Assembly (NCBI RefSeq): GCF_001704415.2
Contig: NC_030820.1
Span: 43,134,036-43,198,035, forward strand
Length of the DNA stretch: 64,000 nucleotides
Origin: Capra hircus
Taxonomy: Eukaryota; Chordata; Mammalia; Artiodactyla; Bovidae
Direction: 5' to 3'
Part shown: positions 1 to 10,140 of the stretch, piece by piece
Numbering within the stretch: position 1 is the stretch's first letter
Layout: the number at the start of each line of letters is the position of its first letter
Notes under the pieces: model-generated
What the model was told of the DNA's origin: nothing
Seen by the model: the letters and a program-made list of their open reading frames with translations, nothing else
Database searches by the model: none
Made by a program: the position numbers and the translations under genes

Positions 1-1177
1 TGCATTTGTTGGTGTGTGTGCGTGTTCATAATTCCGTACTTAAAACAACAGCAAATACCCACTCTTTGTAGATTTGTGTCATGTCACTGACTGGCCTTCA
101 CTGATAAACTTGGCATGTTTCTAGTCCTGGGGTCAGTCCAACAGTTCAGCTAAGGGCAACTCAGTTCATTTCTGAGTCAGCATCTCGCCTGGCATACATG
201 TACCTATTTGATTCTCAGAATATGTGGCTATTTTTGAATGCCCAGTGTCCACTAAATCCACACCCCAGTTTACTCAGGGTTTTACAAATTCTAGTCTATG
301 TCTTCACCCTTAGTCCTTTGTCCTTCCTACTTCCCTTGAAGTAAAACACGCTTGAGTCTTCAGGCAGCCTGCAAATAGCCTGGAACTTTGCATATTTTTT
401 TTGTGATCAGTCTGGTTTAAGGCAGGTAACTGAGAGCTGAACTGTCATCCTTTAAAGACTGCCCTACACTGCCAGGAGAAGGGTACAGGTGAATAAAACC
501 ACAATGAAATGTCCTTCCACTGTGTTCTGGATTTTTCCTAATTGTGTGTTCACTTTGTTGCTGTAGATTTTTCCCCAAACTTTAAGTTTTTTATTTTGTA
601 TTGGGGTATAGCTGATTAACGATGTTGTTGTAGTTTCAAGCGAACAGAGAAGAAACTCAGCGGTACATTCCATATATCCGTTCTCCCCCAAACCCCCTCC
701 TGTGCAAGCTGCCACATAACACTGAGCAGAGTTCCATGTGCTATACAGTAGGTCCTTGTTGGTTATCCATTTCAAGCATTGTTGTTGTAGATTTCTGATT
801 GAGTGTTTTCCAGAGCTCCTGTGAGGTTTCCCATCTGGTTTCTGGTTGCTTTCTTATCTTTCTAAGGGAGGCTTCAATGATTCCTGGCCCACCATTTTGC
901 TGCCTTCACTCCATGTGTTAAATTTTATTTGGCTTCACAACATCCCATTGTATCAATGCCTCATGATTTCCATAACTCTTCCTAAATTTGTTACAATTTA
1001 ACTTGTTTACAGGTTCTTCTTTTATGAATAACTACTGAGCAAGATAGTAAAGTATGTAATAAGTATTATTTTTGTTATGAAAGATTTCTAAAAGTTACAT
1101 AATTAAGGTATAAACCCTCCAAGAGTCTGTTTACACACTGGACATGGTATCCAATAGCTATTAATAACTAATCTTCA
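1..1177 (+). other. 5' flank of the AKR1C relic, paralogous to 56.8-57.8 kb
   Basis: This non-coding stretch aligns by eye, in the same direction, with about 56,800-57,800 upstream of the plus-strand AKR1C gene. Shared blocks include the TG-rich start, the run on either side of 'ctggccttcact', and 'tactcagggttttaca'. It is therefore a duplicated AKR1C upstream region, with an L1 3' end inserted at 571-778. I see no exon in it. Confidence 0.75.
571..778 (-). mobile_element. L1 LINE 3'-end fragment with target-site duplication
   Basis: The T-rich start followed by text of the 'ggggtatagctgattaac' and 'gctatacagtaggtcc' type is the antisense 3' end of a cetartiodactyl L1. It is flanked by near-identical 16-bp repeats (ttgttgctgtagattt at 555-570 and ttgttgttgtagattt at 779-794). 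The paralogous position near 57,405-57,425 lacks it, so that site is the empty allele. Confidence 0.75.
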
Positions 1178-1498
1178 ATAAGGAGATCAAACCAGACAAT
1201 CCTAAAGGAAATCAACCCTGAATATACATTGGAATCACTGACCCTGAAGCTGAAGCTCCAATACTTTGACTACCTGATATAAAGAGCCGACTCACTGGAA
1301 AATACCCTGATGCTGGGAAAGACTCAGAACAGGAGGAGAAGGGGGCAAAAGAGGGTGAGATGGTTGGATGGCATCACTGAATCAACGGGCATGAGCTTGA
1401 GCAAAGTCCTGGAGATAGTGAAGTATGGGAAAGCCTGGTGTGCTACCATCCATGGGGTCACAAAGAGTTGGACACCACTTCATGACTGAACAATAACA
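1178..1498 (+). mobile_element. BovB (RTE) LINE 3' fragment
   Basis: Degenerate copy of the BovB 3' end, recognisable from the blocks 'gatggttggatggcatcac' and 'tccatggggtcacaaagag'. The related flank at 57.7-57.8 kb lacks it, so it inserted after the copies separated. Confidence 0.7.
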
Positions 1499-1919
1499 AA
1501 ATATCTGGGTTTTGTGTCCTATTCAGAATTTCACCACTCTCAGAATAAAACAAAATTATCTTGCTGATGGGAAAGGTTAAAAAGCAAATTTATTTTCATT
1601 TGACATTTTCATGCATTTTTTAGGGATAAGATTTTGAAAAATTTTTATTATAACCCCCTTAAACTGTATGATTCTGTATGTGTATGCATTTTTACTGTAA
1701 CTAAGTTAACTATTTCAGCTGATGTTTGATCAAGATTGGGCTTCATAATCAGAAAAATGCAGAAAGATTGCTATGTGGAAGTTTCTAGTCTAACATACAG
1801 TCAACACTTGTTCAGCCATTCTCATCATAATATAACTTAAGATAAAGCTGATTAAAAAAAAAAAAGCAAACACGTTAACTGGCTTTGATTCTGTTCTGAT
1901 TCCATGGGTACTGATTTCA
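1499..1919 (+). other. AKR1C proximal 5' flank of the relic
   Basis: AT-rich sequence that matches 57,800-58,290 and, inverted, about 42,790-43,000; 'tatgtggaagtttctagtc' is shared. Non-coding; it leads into the promoter-like block. Confidence 0.65.
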
Positions 1920-2067
1920 CCCTGCCCCTCCTACAATATAACTGCTGTCCAATATAACATTGGACAGCGCAGCTCAGGCATTACGTTCCTGTTATTTATA
2001 ACACGTTAAGGCAGAATTAGAAGAAGAAGAAGAAAATAAAGTCTGTTTTCTCAGAGGGCAACAGGCA
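1920..2067 (+). promoter_or_regulatory. Decayed AKR1C core-promoter/5'UTR block of the relic
   Basis: This block matches the sequence just upstream of both intact AKR1C start codons: 'cctcctacaa', 'acattggacag', a TATA-like TATTTATAA at about 1994-2002, 'aaggcag' and 'cagagggcaacaggca'. It carries an extra short near-duplication around 'tccaatataac' and an expanded AGA run, both absent from the other two copies. No transcript can be inferred. Confidence 0.6.
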
Positions 2068-2151
2068 GTGGATTTCAAAAGCCAGAAGGTGAAGCTTAAT
2101 GATGGCCACTTCATTCCTGTCCTGGTTTATGGAACCTGTGCACCTCCAGAG
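2068..2151 (+). pseudogene. AKR1C relic exon 1 (start codon lost)
   Basis: Eighty-four bases encode 28 residues aligning throughout with exon 1 of the intact genes (KLNDGHFIPVL block). The initiator ATG is GTG, and the conserved GFGTY turn reads VYGTC, so the Gly20, Phe21 and Tyr24 equivalents are all changed. The frame is open and the GT donor at 2152 is intact. Confidence 0.88.
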
Positions 2152-3205
2152 GTAACAGTAGTGATTTGACATTGAGATATAAATAGTAGTGGATGTAACA
2201 TGAGTGAGAAGGGCTTGGATTGTCAAGCACTGAGTCCCCGTGTGACACTAGGAGGGTCATTTGGTTCCACTAACCAGGCTAGAACCATTCCCTATGAAAG
2301 AGGAGAGAGCATTTAGTCTTCAGTCTGCATCAGGGTTTGAGGCTGTGCTCACCTGCAGATTACTCTGGGTTCCCCTCCAGTTTCATGATCTCTATCCCTC
2401 AGAAACTTGTGGAAATAAAAATAGGAGAGTTCAGCACCATCCTGATTACAATGCCTGAGTCTCTTGGGGATTTTCTGAGCCCACAGTTTGGTGCAGCAGT
2501 GGTGAGCAGTGACACTCTCTTACACTTGAACACAATGACTTTATCTCCTCTTTCACCCTTTCAAGTTGAACAAATTGATGGTGCTTCCTCTGGGTGGGTC
2601 TAAACCTAGGACCTTTACAGGGACTTGGAGACCTTGCCTACAATGATGGCTGTTTTCATGATGAGGTTTGTAGACTGCACTCAGTCACTAAGAACTGTAT
2701 CATGTAGAACTCTTGATTTTAAGTTATAGAAATCTACCCAAGCCATCTGATGCAAAATAGCTTAGAAGACTATGTAGATGGCAGGTCCCAACCATGGAGA
2801 TCTAAGGATTTGCAGAACTCTTCAGATATGTCTCCTTTTTTTCACCCCTTATTGAGGCATTACTCTTGGTTTTCTTTATTTTTAATGAACATTTTCCATT
2901 GGGGCAGCTCAAGGCTCATGATCATGAACATTTGATCATCCACATTCCATACCAACCTAAAGAGAACCTTGCTGGTTCATATGACTGCCCTAGGGCCTCT
3001 GATGCTCAGAGGGAAAAGGAAGCCTGATTATCTAGCCCAGGTCAAGATTGAAATTTTTATTCTGGAATTAAAGCCATGTAACTTACTGCCATTCCAAGCT
3101 CAGAAGAGGCATTTCAAAATAGGCAAGTACAGGGAAGAGAGAAAATTCACGTAAGCCACAATGAGCCCCTTTTAGAACCTAGAAAAATTGTATTTATTGC
3201 AACAT
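2152..3205 (+). other. Fused intron 1 and intron 3 remnants of the relic
   Basis: To about 2400 the text follows intron 1 of the plus-strand gene (58,500-58,735). From about 2440 it switches to intron 3 text shared with 62,343-62,760 and with inverted 28,980-29,990. The join lies near 2400-2440 and removes exons 2 and 3. An open frame at 2261-2458 has a counterpart in intron 1 at 58,606-58,845; I regard it as intronic. Confidence 0.75.
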
Positions 3206-3207
3206 AT

Positions 3208-3428
3208 ATTAAGCTCTTCCCTGGTGGTTTAGTATCTGCCTAAAATGCAGGAAACCTGGGTTTGATCCCTGAGTTGGGAAACTCTCCTGGAGAAGCAAAT
3301 GGCAACCCACTTCAGTATTCTTGTCTGGAGAATCCCAGGGGCAGAGGAGCCTGGCAGGCTACTGTCCATGGAGTGGCAAAGACTCAGACACGACTGAAGC
3401 AACTGCGTGTGCATGCATGCATGCAAAG
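3208..3428 (+). mobile_element. Bov-tA-type SINE
   Basis: tRNA-derived ruminant SINE: 'cttccctggtgg' head, 'ggcaacccacttcag' and 'cagacacgactgaagc' blocks, and a GCAT-repeat tail. It sits at the junction between intron 3-like and intron 5-like sequence of the relic. Confidence 0.85.
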
Positions 3429-3934
3429 AAGGTAAAAGAGGGTTAGACAAATTACCCAGAACTTAGAGGGAAGAGGCATGTCCCTAACCTGAAAACGTGG
3501 CCAGAAATCAGCTCAGGAGAATTGCATACAGGAAAAAGACCATGAAAACATGAAATGGGAAGTCAAAAGAAGAGAAAAATCAGATAAGATGGGTTTAAGA
3601 GTTTGTGTAGGGTTTGGATGCCTGCATCTTAATAACTGGTATCTGCATTTACGAGTCTTCAACAGGGAGCACAGTACAGAAAATTTGCCAGAGGCTGTGA
3701 AAGTCATTTATCTTAGATGGGTCACGATAAAGGCTCATGGTGATACTAATAGTAGATGGAAGAGCCACTCAGGAACATTGACTCAAACATAGAGCTCACT
3801 TTGTGATTTACTCAATCTTGGACTGGTTCTCCCTTTGACGTTCATCAGAAAATTAACTGTTTAGACACACTTTTCTCTATTGGGCTCTGTATTCTCATAC
3901 TTTCTGTTATATTTTCACTGTTTCATGGTTGGTT
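3429..3934 (+). other. Intron 5-like remnant of the AKR1C relic
   Basis: From about 3440 ('cagaacttagagg', 'gagaaaaatcag', 'aagagtttgt') the sequence follows intron 5 of the plus-strand gene at 63,830-64,000. No exon is seen. Confidence 0.65.
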
Positions 3935-4140
3935 GTGGCAGCGGTTTAGTTGCTAAGTCGTGTCCTACTCTGGCAACCCCATGGACCGTAGCCCACCAGG
4001 CTCCTCTGTCCATGGGATTTTCCAGGCAAGGATACTGGAGTGGATTGTCATTTCCTTTTCCAGGGGATCTTCCCAATCCAGGAATCGAACCCAGGTCTCC
4101 TGCATTGCAGACAGATTCTTTACCAACTAAGCTATGAGGG
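3935..4140 (-). mobile_element. Bov-tA-type SINE
   Basis: Antisense ruminant SINE with 'ctaagtcgtgtcc', 'catggaccgtagcccacca' and 'ctcctgcattgcag' blocks, ending near the tRNA-like head 'accaactaagctatgag'. Confidence 0.85.
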
Positions 4141-4149
4141 GTTAGGAAA

Positions 4150-4830
4150 CTTAATATGAGATCCATCCTCATAAAAAGATTTTAAGCATACAATACTCTT
4201 CAACACGATGTAGTATGGTATAATATTATTAACTTTAGGGAAAAAGTTGTACTGCTGATCTCTAAAATTTATTCATCTTGTATAATTGAGACTTAGCAAA
4301 TCTTGATTTCTCCCTCCTCCAAGCCCCTGGTAACCATCACTCTCCTATTTGACTCTTTCAGTCTGACCAATTAAGATATGTCATATAATGTGTGTTGACA
4401 TAAAATTATTCTTTTTCTGACAATCTTATTTCCTATAATGTAATGTCCTCAAGGTACAAGCTAAAATCAGTGAGGAGGAGCATTCTATGAAAAATACAAC
4501 TTTGTGAATTAAAGAATTATATATATGCAAATGTATATTTATATAAACATAATAAATATTTTCAATTATAAGTTAAAAATTAATGTTATTTTAGCATTCA
4601 TTTTTTTCTTAAGTTTTTATTGTGAAAAATTTTCAAATAAAAACAAAGGGTATTATGAAAAAATCACTATTTTCCCTTTTATATGCAAAATTTTTGCCAC
4701 ATTGCCATATATGTACACATAAGATTTTGCTGACATAGAACTGATTGTGCTTCACATGTCACTTTAAGCCATGTTTCTCAAGCTCTTTTAGCCTAGAATG
4801 GTCTTTCTATCATTTTCTGTTTGTTTTTTG
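4150..4830. repeat. Old L1 3'UTR-like segment followed by AT-rich DNA
   Basis: About 4200-4420 resembles an ancient L1 3'UTR ('cccctggtaaccatcactct', 'attcatcttgtataa'). The remainder to 4830 is AT-rich with no recognisable gene. Confidence 0.5.
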
Positions 4831-5335
4831 TTTTTTAAAATTGAAGTATAGTTGACTTTGTCAACTGCTTCAGGAGTTGGTGATGGACAGGGAAGCCTGG
4901 CATGCTGCAGTCCATGGGGTTGCAAAGAGTCGGACACAACTGAGCGACTGAACTGAACTGATAGTTGACTTGTAATGTTTCAAGGCTACAGCAAAGTGAT
5001 TCAGATATATATATATATATAAGACCTGGGTTCGATCCCTTGTTAGGAAGATCCCCCTAGAGGAGGAGGGCATGGCAACCCATTCGAGCACTCCAGTATT
5101 CTTGCCTGGAGAATCCCATGGACAGAGGAGTCTGGTGGACTATAGTCCATAAGGTCACAAAGAGCTGGACACGACTGAGCACAACACAGCACGCTTTTTC
5201 AGATTCTGTTATATTAGAGGTTATTGCAAGGTACTGCCTATAGTTCCCTCCGCTATACAGTTAGGTCCTTGTTGTTTGCCTATTTGATGAATAGCAGTGT
5301 GAATCTGTTAATCCTAGTTTCCTAATTTATCCACA
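4831..5335 (-). mobile_element. L1 3' end split by BovB and SINE fragments
   Basis: L1 3'-end text resumes in three pieces: 4841-4858, 4961-5020 and 5195-5335 (ctatacagttaggtccttg). A 102-bp BovB tail (4859-4960) is bounded by perfect 11-bp repeats atagttgactt (4848-4858 and 4961-4971). A partial SINE occupies about 5024-5190 beside a TA microsatellite at 5006-5021. Confidence 0.75.
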
Positions 5336-5349
5336 CCCCCACTCTGGCC

Positions 5350-6445
5350 TCTTGTCCTGTTTGGGAACTGAGTGTTGGAGTGGAAGCCCCCAGACCTGGT
5401 TCAAAGCTGAGTGTGAGGTGGGGGGACTGGGGTACTCCTGCCAGAAAGCATCCATGCATGTCCCTCTCTAAGAACTGTCAGCAGGGCCACTTGCTCTGTG
5501 AGGTCACCAGCTGCCCAGCATTCAAAACGCACAAGTAGACAGCTGGTGCTGCACCTGGCTTCACCTCCACTGTGAAAACACTGGAATGGGCTCAGGTTTC
5601 AGCCCATGCAAGCGTGCGGGCCCACAAAGCCCACTGCTTCTGCTGGGGGCAGACCCACCTCAGCTGCGGGGGCATCCGCCTGCTTAGCGGTTCCCAGGCA
5701 CCGGGCTCATGAAGCTGCAGGTGTGCATCTGCCCAGATGGTACACTCGCAGGGCTGTGGGGGTACCGGGAATTTCTCAGGTTTCAGCCCCACCTCTGGGA
5801 GTGGCTGCTCCCTGGGGCTTCTGTGCTCACAGAGCTCTTAGCAGTGGAGCCCAGCTCCCTAGCTGTGGCCGCAACCCTCCCTTGCCCACCCTTTGACAGT
5901 GGGGCTCTGAGGGCAGGCCCAGGCTCTGTCCTGCACGCACCCCCAGGTGAGGCCCCAGCCACACTCCAGTCTCTTTCTGGGGGGCTGTCTCCTCATGGGC
6001 AAGGAGCATCCTCTCCCTAGTCTGTCCGCTGTAGTTCCAGCACCCAGCCTCTGTACGCACTAGCGGGCAGATGCAGGGACAGTCTCTGTCGGTCTCTCTC
6101 TGCCCTGCCCGCTGCAAGCCAACAGCTCCACACCCTTCTGGGTCTCAGAAGCTCCTTACCTGTCCCAGAAGCCCTCCCAGCCTGTGAAGGAGGCTCCGAG
6201 GGTGAGGGACCCTTTCCTCTTTCATAGTTCCCTCCCTGGGGTGCAGATCACTTGCCCACTCCAGTTATATTCTTTTCCTCTTACCTGGTTCCACAGCAAT
6301 TTTATTGTAGCTTTGGTTGTACGAGATCTGCCAGCATTTGGTAGGTCCTCTGTAAGAACTCTTGGACACGTGGATGTGGATGTCTTTTTGATGTATTCAT
6401 GGGAAGGTGGGATCTACTCTGCCATCTTGACCTCCATCCTCGAAA
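5350..6445 (-). mobile_element. GC-rich segment, probably antisense L1 5'UTR
   Basis: A GC-rich block unlike its AT-rich surroundings. Reading the minus strand from about 6445, it opens with the complement of GCCATCTTG, the YY1-type motif found at L1 5' ends, followed by long GC-rich text without a durable frame. Overlapping open frames of about 100 codons on both strands at 5.6-6.5 kb are a composition effect. An LTR is the alternative reading. Confidence 0.45.
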
Positions 6446-6741
6446 ATTCTTGCTTTCTGCATAGTTGGATGTCCAAGGCGCAACAGTTGAGTACCGTCCC
6501 ACTGTGGAATTAGGCATAGATCTGGTCCCTGCTTATTCTCAGACAGGTCATAATGTTTCACCTTTTCAAGAGACAGAGGTATAAAATGTCTTTTATTAAA
6601 AAGCTCATTACTTGATGTTGATATTTCCAGGTCATATTTAATGTTCTGGTATTTCCTTTAGTATTTTTTAAACTTTTGTTCTTTCTCTGTCGTATTATCT
6701 TTCCACATAAACTGATGCTTTTCTCTGTTGGCATTCTACAT

Positions 6742-6851
6742 GTAGAATGTCACCCTTATTTTAGTCAGAGCAAACTGTTGAAGTTCTGCAGGTCACGCAA
6801 TACTGTTCTTGTTGCCTATGATTTTCTGGGATCCCAACAACTCAGGGCTCT
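6742..6851 (+). pseudogene. AKR1C relic exon 6 (splice sites lost)
   Basis: The translation begins VECHPYFSQSKLLKFC and continues through VLVAY and LGSQ, aligning throughout with exon 6 of the minus-strand gene, including the Tyr216 equivalent. The frame is open over all 110 bp. The acceptor AG is replaced (the bases before the exon read 'ctacat' instead of 'ctatag') and the donor GT is missing. Confidence 0.85.
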
Positions 6852-6929
6852 GGAGATAACTCTCATAGGCAGGGGGCAGAGAAGGGAGGGATGGAGCAAA
6901 TTCTTTACTTTTGTCTTGTAGCACCCGGC

Positions 6930-7196
6930 CAATTTCTTTACTGCAATCCATTGGGTGACAAAGAGTCGGACAAGACTGAGAGACTAAACTGAACTGAATT
7001 TCTCTACATTGTGTTAGTCTTATAGAAATATCAATTACAAATGTCTGCATTAAAATCTATATATGTTCTAAGTTGCTACAGGCATGTCTGACTCTTTGCG
7101 ATCCCATGCACTAGAGCCCACCAAGCTCCTCTGTCCATGAGATTCTCCAGGCATGAATACTGGAGTGAGTTGCCATTTTCTTCTCCAAACACATAA
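6930..7196. mobile_element. BovB 3' tail (+) and partial SINE (-)
   Basis: At 6938-7000 there is a plus-strand BovB tail ending in the 'actgaactgaa' repeat. At 7062-7190 there is an antisense SINE fragment ('tctgactctttgcgatccc', 'ccaccaagctcctctgtcc'). Confidence 0.7.
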
Positions 7197-7211
7197 GCTA
7201 TGTCACGATTT

Positions 7212-8892
7212 TGTTGTTCAGTTGCTCAGTTGTCTCTGACTCTTTGTGACCCCATGGATTGCAGCACACCAGGCTTCCATGTCCATCACTGGCTCCCGAA
7301 GCTTCCTCAAACTCATGTCCACTGAATCAGTGGTGCCATCCAACCATCTTGTCCTGTGTTGTCCCCTTCTTTTCCTTCCTTCAATCTTTCCCACCATTCA
7401 GTTCAGTTCAGTTCAGTCGCTCAGTCATGTCCGACTCTTTGAGACCCCATGAATCACAGCACGCCAGGCCTCCCTGTCCATCACGAACTCCTGGAGTTCA
7501 CTCAGACTCACGTCCATCGAGTCAGTGATGCCATCCAGCCATCTCACCTTCGGTTGTCCCCTTCTCCTCCTGCCCCCAATCCCTCCCAGCATCAGAGTCT
7601 TTTCCAATGAGTCAACTCTTCGCATCAGGTGGCCAAAGTACTCGAGTTTCAGCTTTAGCATCATTTCTTCCAAAGAAATCCCAGGGTTGATCTCCTTCAG
7701 AATGGACTGGTTGGATCTCCTTGCAGTCCAAGGGACTCTCAAGAGTCTTCTCCAACACCACAGCTCAAAAGCATCAATTCTTTGGCACTCAGCCTTCTTC
7801 ACAGTCCAACTCTCACATCCATACATGACCACTGGAAAAACCATAGCCTTGACTAGACGAACTTAAGTCGGCAAAGTAACGTCTCTGCTTTCGAATATGC
7901 TATCTAAGCTGGTCATAACTTTTCTTCCAAGGAGTAAGCATCTTTTAATTTCATGGCTGCAATCACCATCTGCAGTGATTTTGGAGCCCCCCAAAAAATA
8001 AAGTCTGACACTGTTTCCACTGTTTCCCCATCTATTTCCCGTGAAGTGATTGGACCAGATGCCATGATCTTCGTTTTCTGAATGTTGAGCTTTAAGCCAA
8101 CTTTTTCACTCTCCTCTTTCACTTTCATCAAGAGGCTTTTTAGTATCTCTTCACTTTCTGCCATAAGGATGGTGTAATCTGCATATCTGAGGTTATCGAT
8201 ATTTCTCCTGGCAATCTTGATTCCAGCTTGTGCTTCTTCCAGTCCAGCGTTTCTCATGATGTATTCTGCATATAAGTTAAATAAGCAGCCATTAGGGTCT
8301 TTTATAATGAGTTGGCTCTACGCATCAGGTAGACAAAGTATTGGAGCGTTAGCTTCAGCATCAGTACTTCCAAGGAACATTTCAGGACTGATTTCCTTTA
8401 GGATTGACTGGTTTGATCTCTTTGTAGTCCAAGGGACTCTCAAGAGTCTTCTCTGACACCAGAGTTCAAAAGCATCAATTTTTCAGTGCTCAGCCTTCTT
8501 TATAGTTCAACTCTCACATCCATACATGACTACTGGAAAAACCATATGTTTGACTACACATAACTTTGTTGGCAAAGTAATGTCTTAGTTTTTTGATATG
8601 CTGTCTAGGTTTGTCCTAGCTTTTCTTCCAAAGAGTAAGCATCTTTTAACTTCATGGCTGCAGTTACTATCTGCAGTGATTTGGGAGGCCAAGAAAATAA
8701 AGTCTGTCACTGTTTCCATTGTTTTCCCATCTATTTTCCATAAAGTGATGGGACTGGATGCCCTGGTCTTAGTTTTTTGAATGTTGAGTTTTAAGCCAGC
8801 CTTTTCACTCTCCTCTTTCACCTTCATCAAGAGGCTCTTTAGTTCCTCTTCTCTTTCTGTCATAAGGGTGGCATCATCTGCATATCTGAGGC
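7212..8892 (-). mobile_element. Older BovB LINE, split by a younger BovB
   Basis: Antisense BovB in two pieces, 7212-7393 and 8288-8892, whose breakpoints are contiguous in the element: the first stops at 'tctttcccaccat' and the second resumes at 'agggtctttt'. Twelve-base flanks atgtcacgattt (7200-7211) and atgtcatgattt (8893-8904) form the target-site duplication. The distal part encodes a broken RT C-terminal region with a RYADD motif. Confidence 0.8.
7394..8287 (-). mobile_element. Younger BovB LINE nested in the older one
   Basis: An 894-bp antisense BovB 3' portion starting with repeated 'cagtt' tail units and extending to the RT region around 'aagttaaataagcag'. Open-frame pieces of the BovB C-terminal domain (MYGCESWTVKKAE, RIDAFELWCWRRLLRV) read on the minus strand at 7425-7844. 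It interrupts the older BovB between 7393 and 8288. Confidence 0.85.
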
Positions 8893-9008
8893 ATGTCATG
8901 ATTTACTTATTTATTAACTACTACTGAACACATTTCTAAAAATGGACTTTCCAAGCCTCACTTACCTTATGTCTAAAATTGGGAAAATAATATGTAACTC
9001 CTAGGTCT

Positions 9009-9272
9009 CAGTTCAGTTCAGTTCAGTCGCTCAGTTGTGTCCGACTCTTTGTGACCCCATGAACCTCAGCACGTCAGGCCTCCCTGTCCATCATCAACTC
9101 CCAGAGTTTACCCAAACTCATGTCCATTGAGTCGGTGATGCCATCCAACGATCTCATCCTCTGTTTTCCACTTGTCCTTCAACCTTCAATCTTTCCCAGC
9201 ATCAGGGTCTTTTCAAATGAGTCAGTTCTTCACATCAGGTGGCCAAAGTATTGGAGTTTCATCTTTAGAAAT
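9009..9272 (-). mobile_element. BovB LINE 3' fragment
   Basis: Antisense BovB 3' end: 'cagttcagttcagtcgctc', 'gtgatgccatccaacgatc' and 'tggccaaagtattggagtt'. Confidence 0.85.
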
Positions 9273-9417
9273 ATTTCCTGCCCTGTCTCTAAACAAAGGA
9301 TGTCTTAATTCTCAGCAACTGCAAGCCACCAGCTGAAGAAAATGAGCTGTGAGGCCTGAGGGAACTCAGGAAGGAAACAAAGAATACCTGCCATCTAACA
9401 CACATCTAGCAGCCATG

Positions 9418-9777
9418 CTGTTCAAACTGTGATGCTGGAGAAGACTCTTCACAGTCACTTGGAGAACAAGGAGATCAAACTAGTCACTCTTAAAGGAAAC
9501 CCACCCTGAATATTCATTGGAAGGACTGATGCTGAAGCTGAAGTTCCAGTATTTTGGCCACCTGATGCAAACAGCTGACTCATTGAAAAAGACCTTGATG
9601 ATGAGAAAGATTGAGGGCAAGAGGAGAAGGGGGCAATAGAGGATGAGATAGTTGGATGGCATCACTGACTCAATGGACATGAATTTGAGCGAACTCTGGG
9701 AGATAGTGAAGGACAGGGAAGCCGGATGTGCTGTAGTCCATGGGGTCACTGGGAATGGGACACGACTTAGTGACTGT
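9418..9777 (+). mobile_element. BovB LINE 3' fragment with perfect target-site duplication
   Basis: A 360-bp BovB 3' end bounded by identical 11-bp repeats tagcagccatg (9407-9417 and 9778-9788). It interrupts LTR-like copy A. Confidence 0.88.
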
Positions 9778-9934
9778 TAGCAGCCATGAGACTATATCTG
9801 TTCCTTAAGGTGAGCCTTGAGAAAACTCAGGATATAAAAACATAGGAAATTGGCCCCATGCAGCTGAGATGCATATCAAAAGAATGATTTCGGTGAGCTC
9901 AGACTCTTGTATCTCCCCATAAGTAGTGTGTGTA

Positions 9935-10140
9935 TGTTAGTTGCTCAGTCATGTCCGACTCTTTCAGACCCCATGGACTGTAGCCCACCAGGCTCCTCTG
10001 TCCATGGAATTCTGCAGGCAAGAATACTGGAGTGGATGGCCATTTCCTACTCCATGGGATCTTTCTAACCCAGGGACTGAACCCAGGTCTCCTGCATTGC
10101 AGGCAGATTCTTTACTGTCTGAGCCACCAGGGAAGCTCTT
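9935..10140 (-). mobile_element. Bov-tA-type SINE
   Basis: Antisense SINE: 'gttgctcagtcatgtccgac', 'gtagcccaccaggctcctc', 'ctcctgcattgcaggcag' and 'tgagccaccagggaagc'. Confidence 0.9.

Larger units (their letters stand above)
2068..6851 (+). pseudogene. AKR1C relic retaining only exons 1 and 6
   Basis: Third AKR1C copy, non-functional. Exon 1 is at 2068-2151 and exon 6 at 6742-6851. Between them, 2152-2400 matches intron 1, 2440-3205 matches intron 3 (compare 62,343-62,760 and, inverted, 28,980-29,990), and 3440-3700 matches intron 5 (compare 63,830-64,000). Exons 2-3 and 4-5 are thus missing through at least two internal deletions; the second junction is occupied by a SINE. I found no exons 7, 8 or 9 downstream. 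Intron 5 material is further expanded by L1, BovB and SINE insertions. The start codon is GTG and exon 6 has no usable acceptor or donor. I infer tandem duplication followed by decay. Confidence 0.85.

Noticed and set aside
2261..2458. Open frame beginning MVPLTRLE that recurs at 58,606-58,845
   Set aside because: The similarity follows from duplication of AKR1C intron 1; the frame is disrupted in the third copy (minus-strand gene intron 1) and has no independent support.
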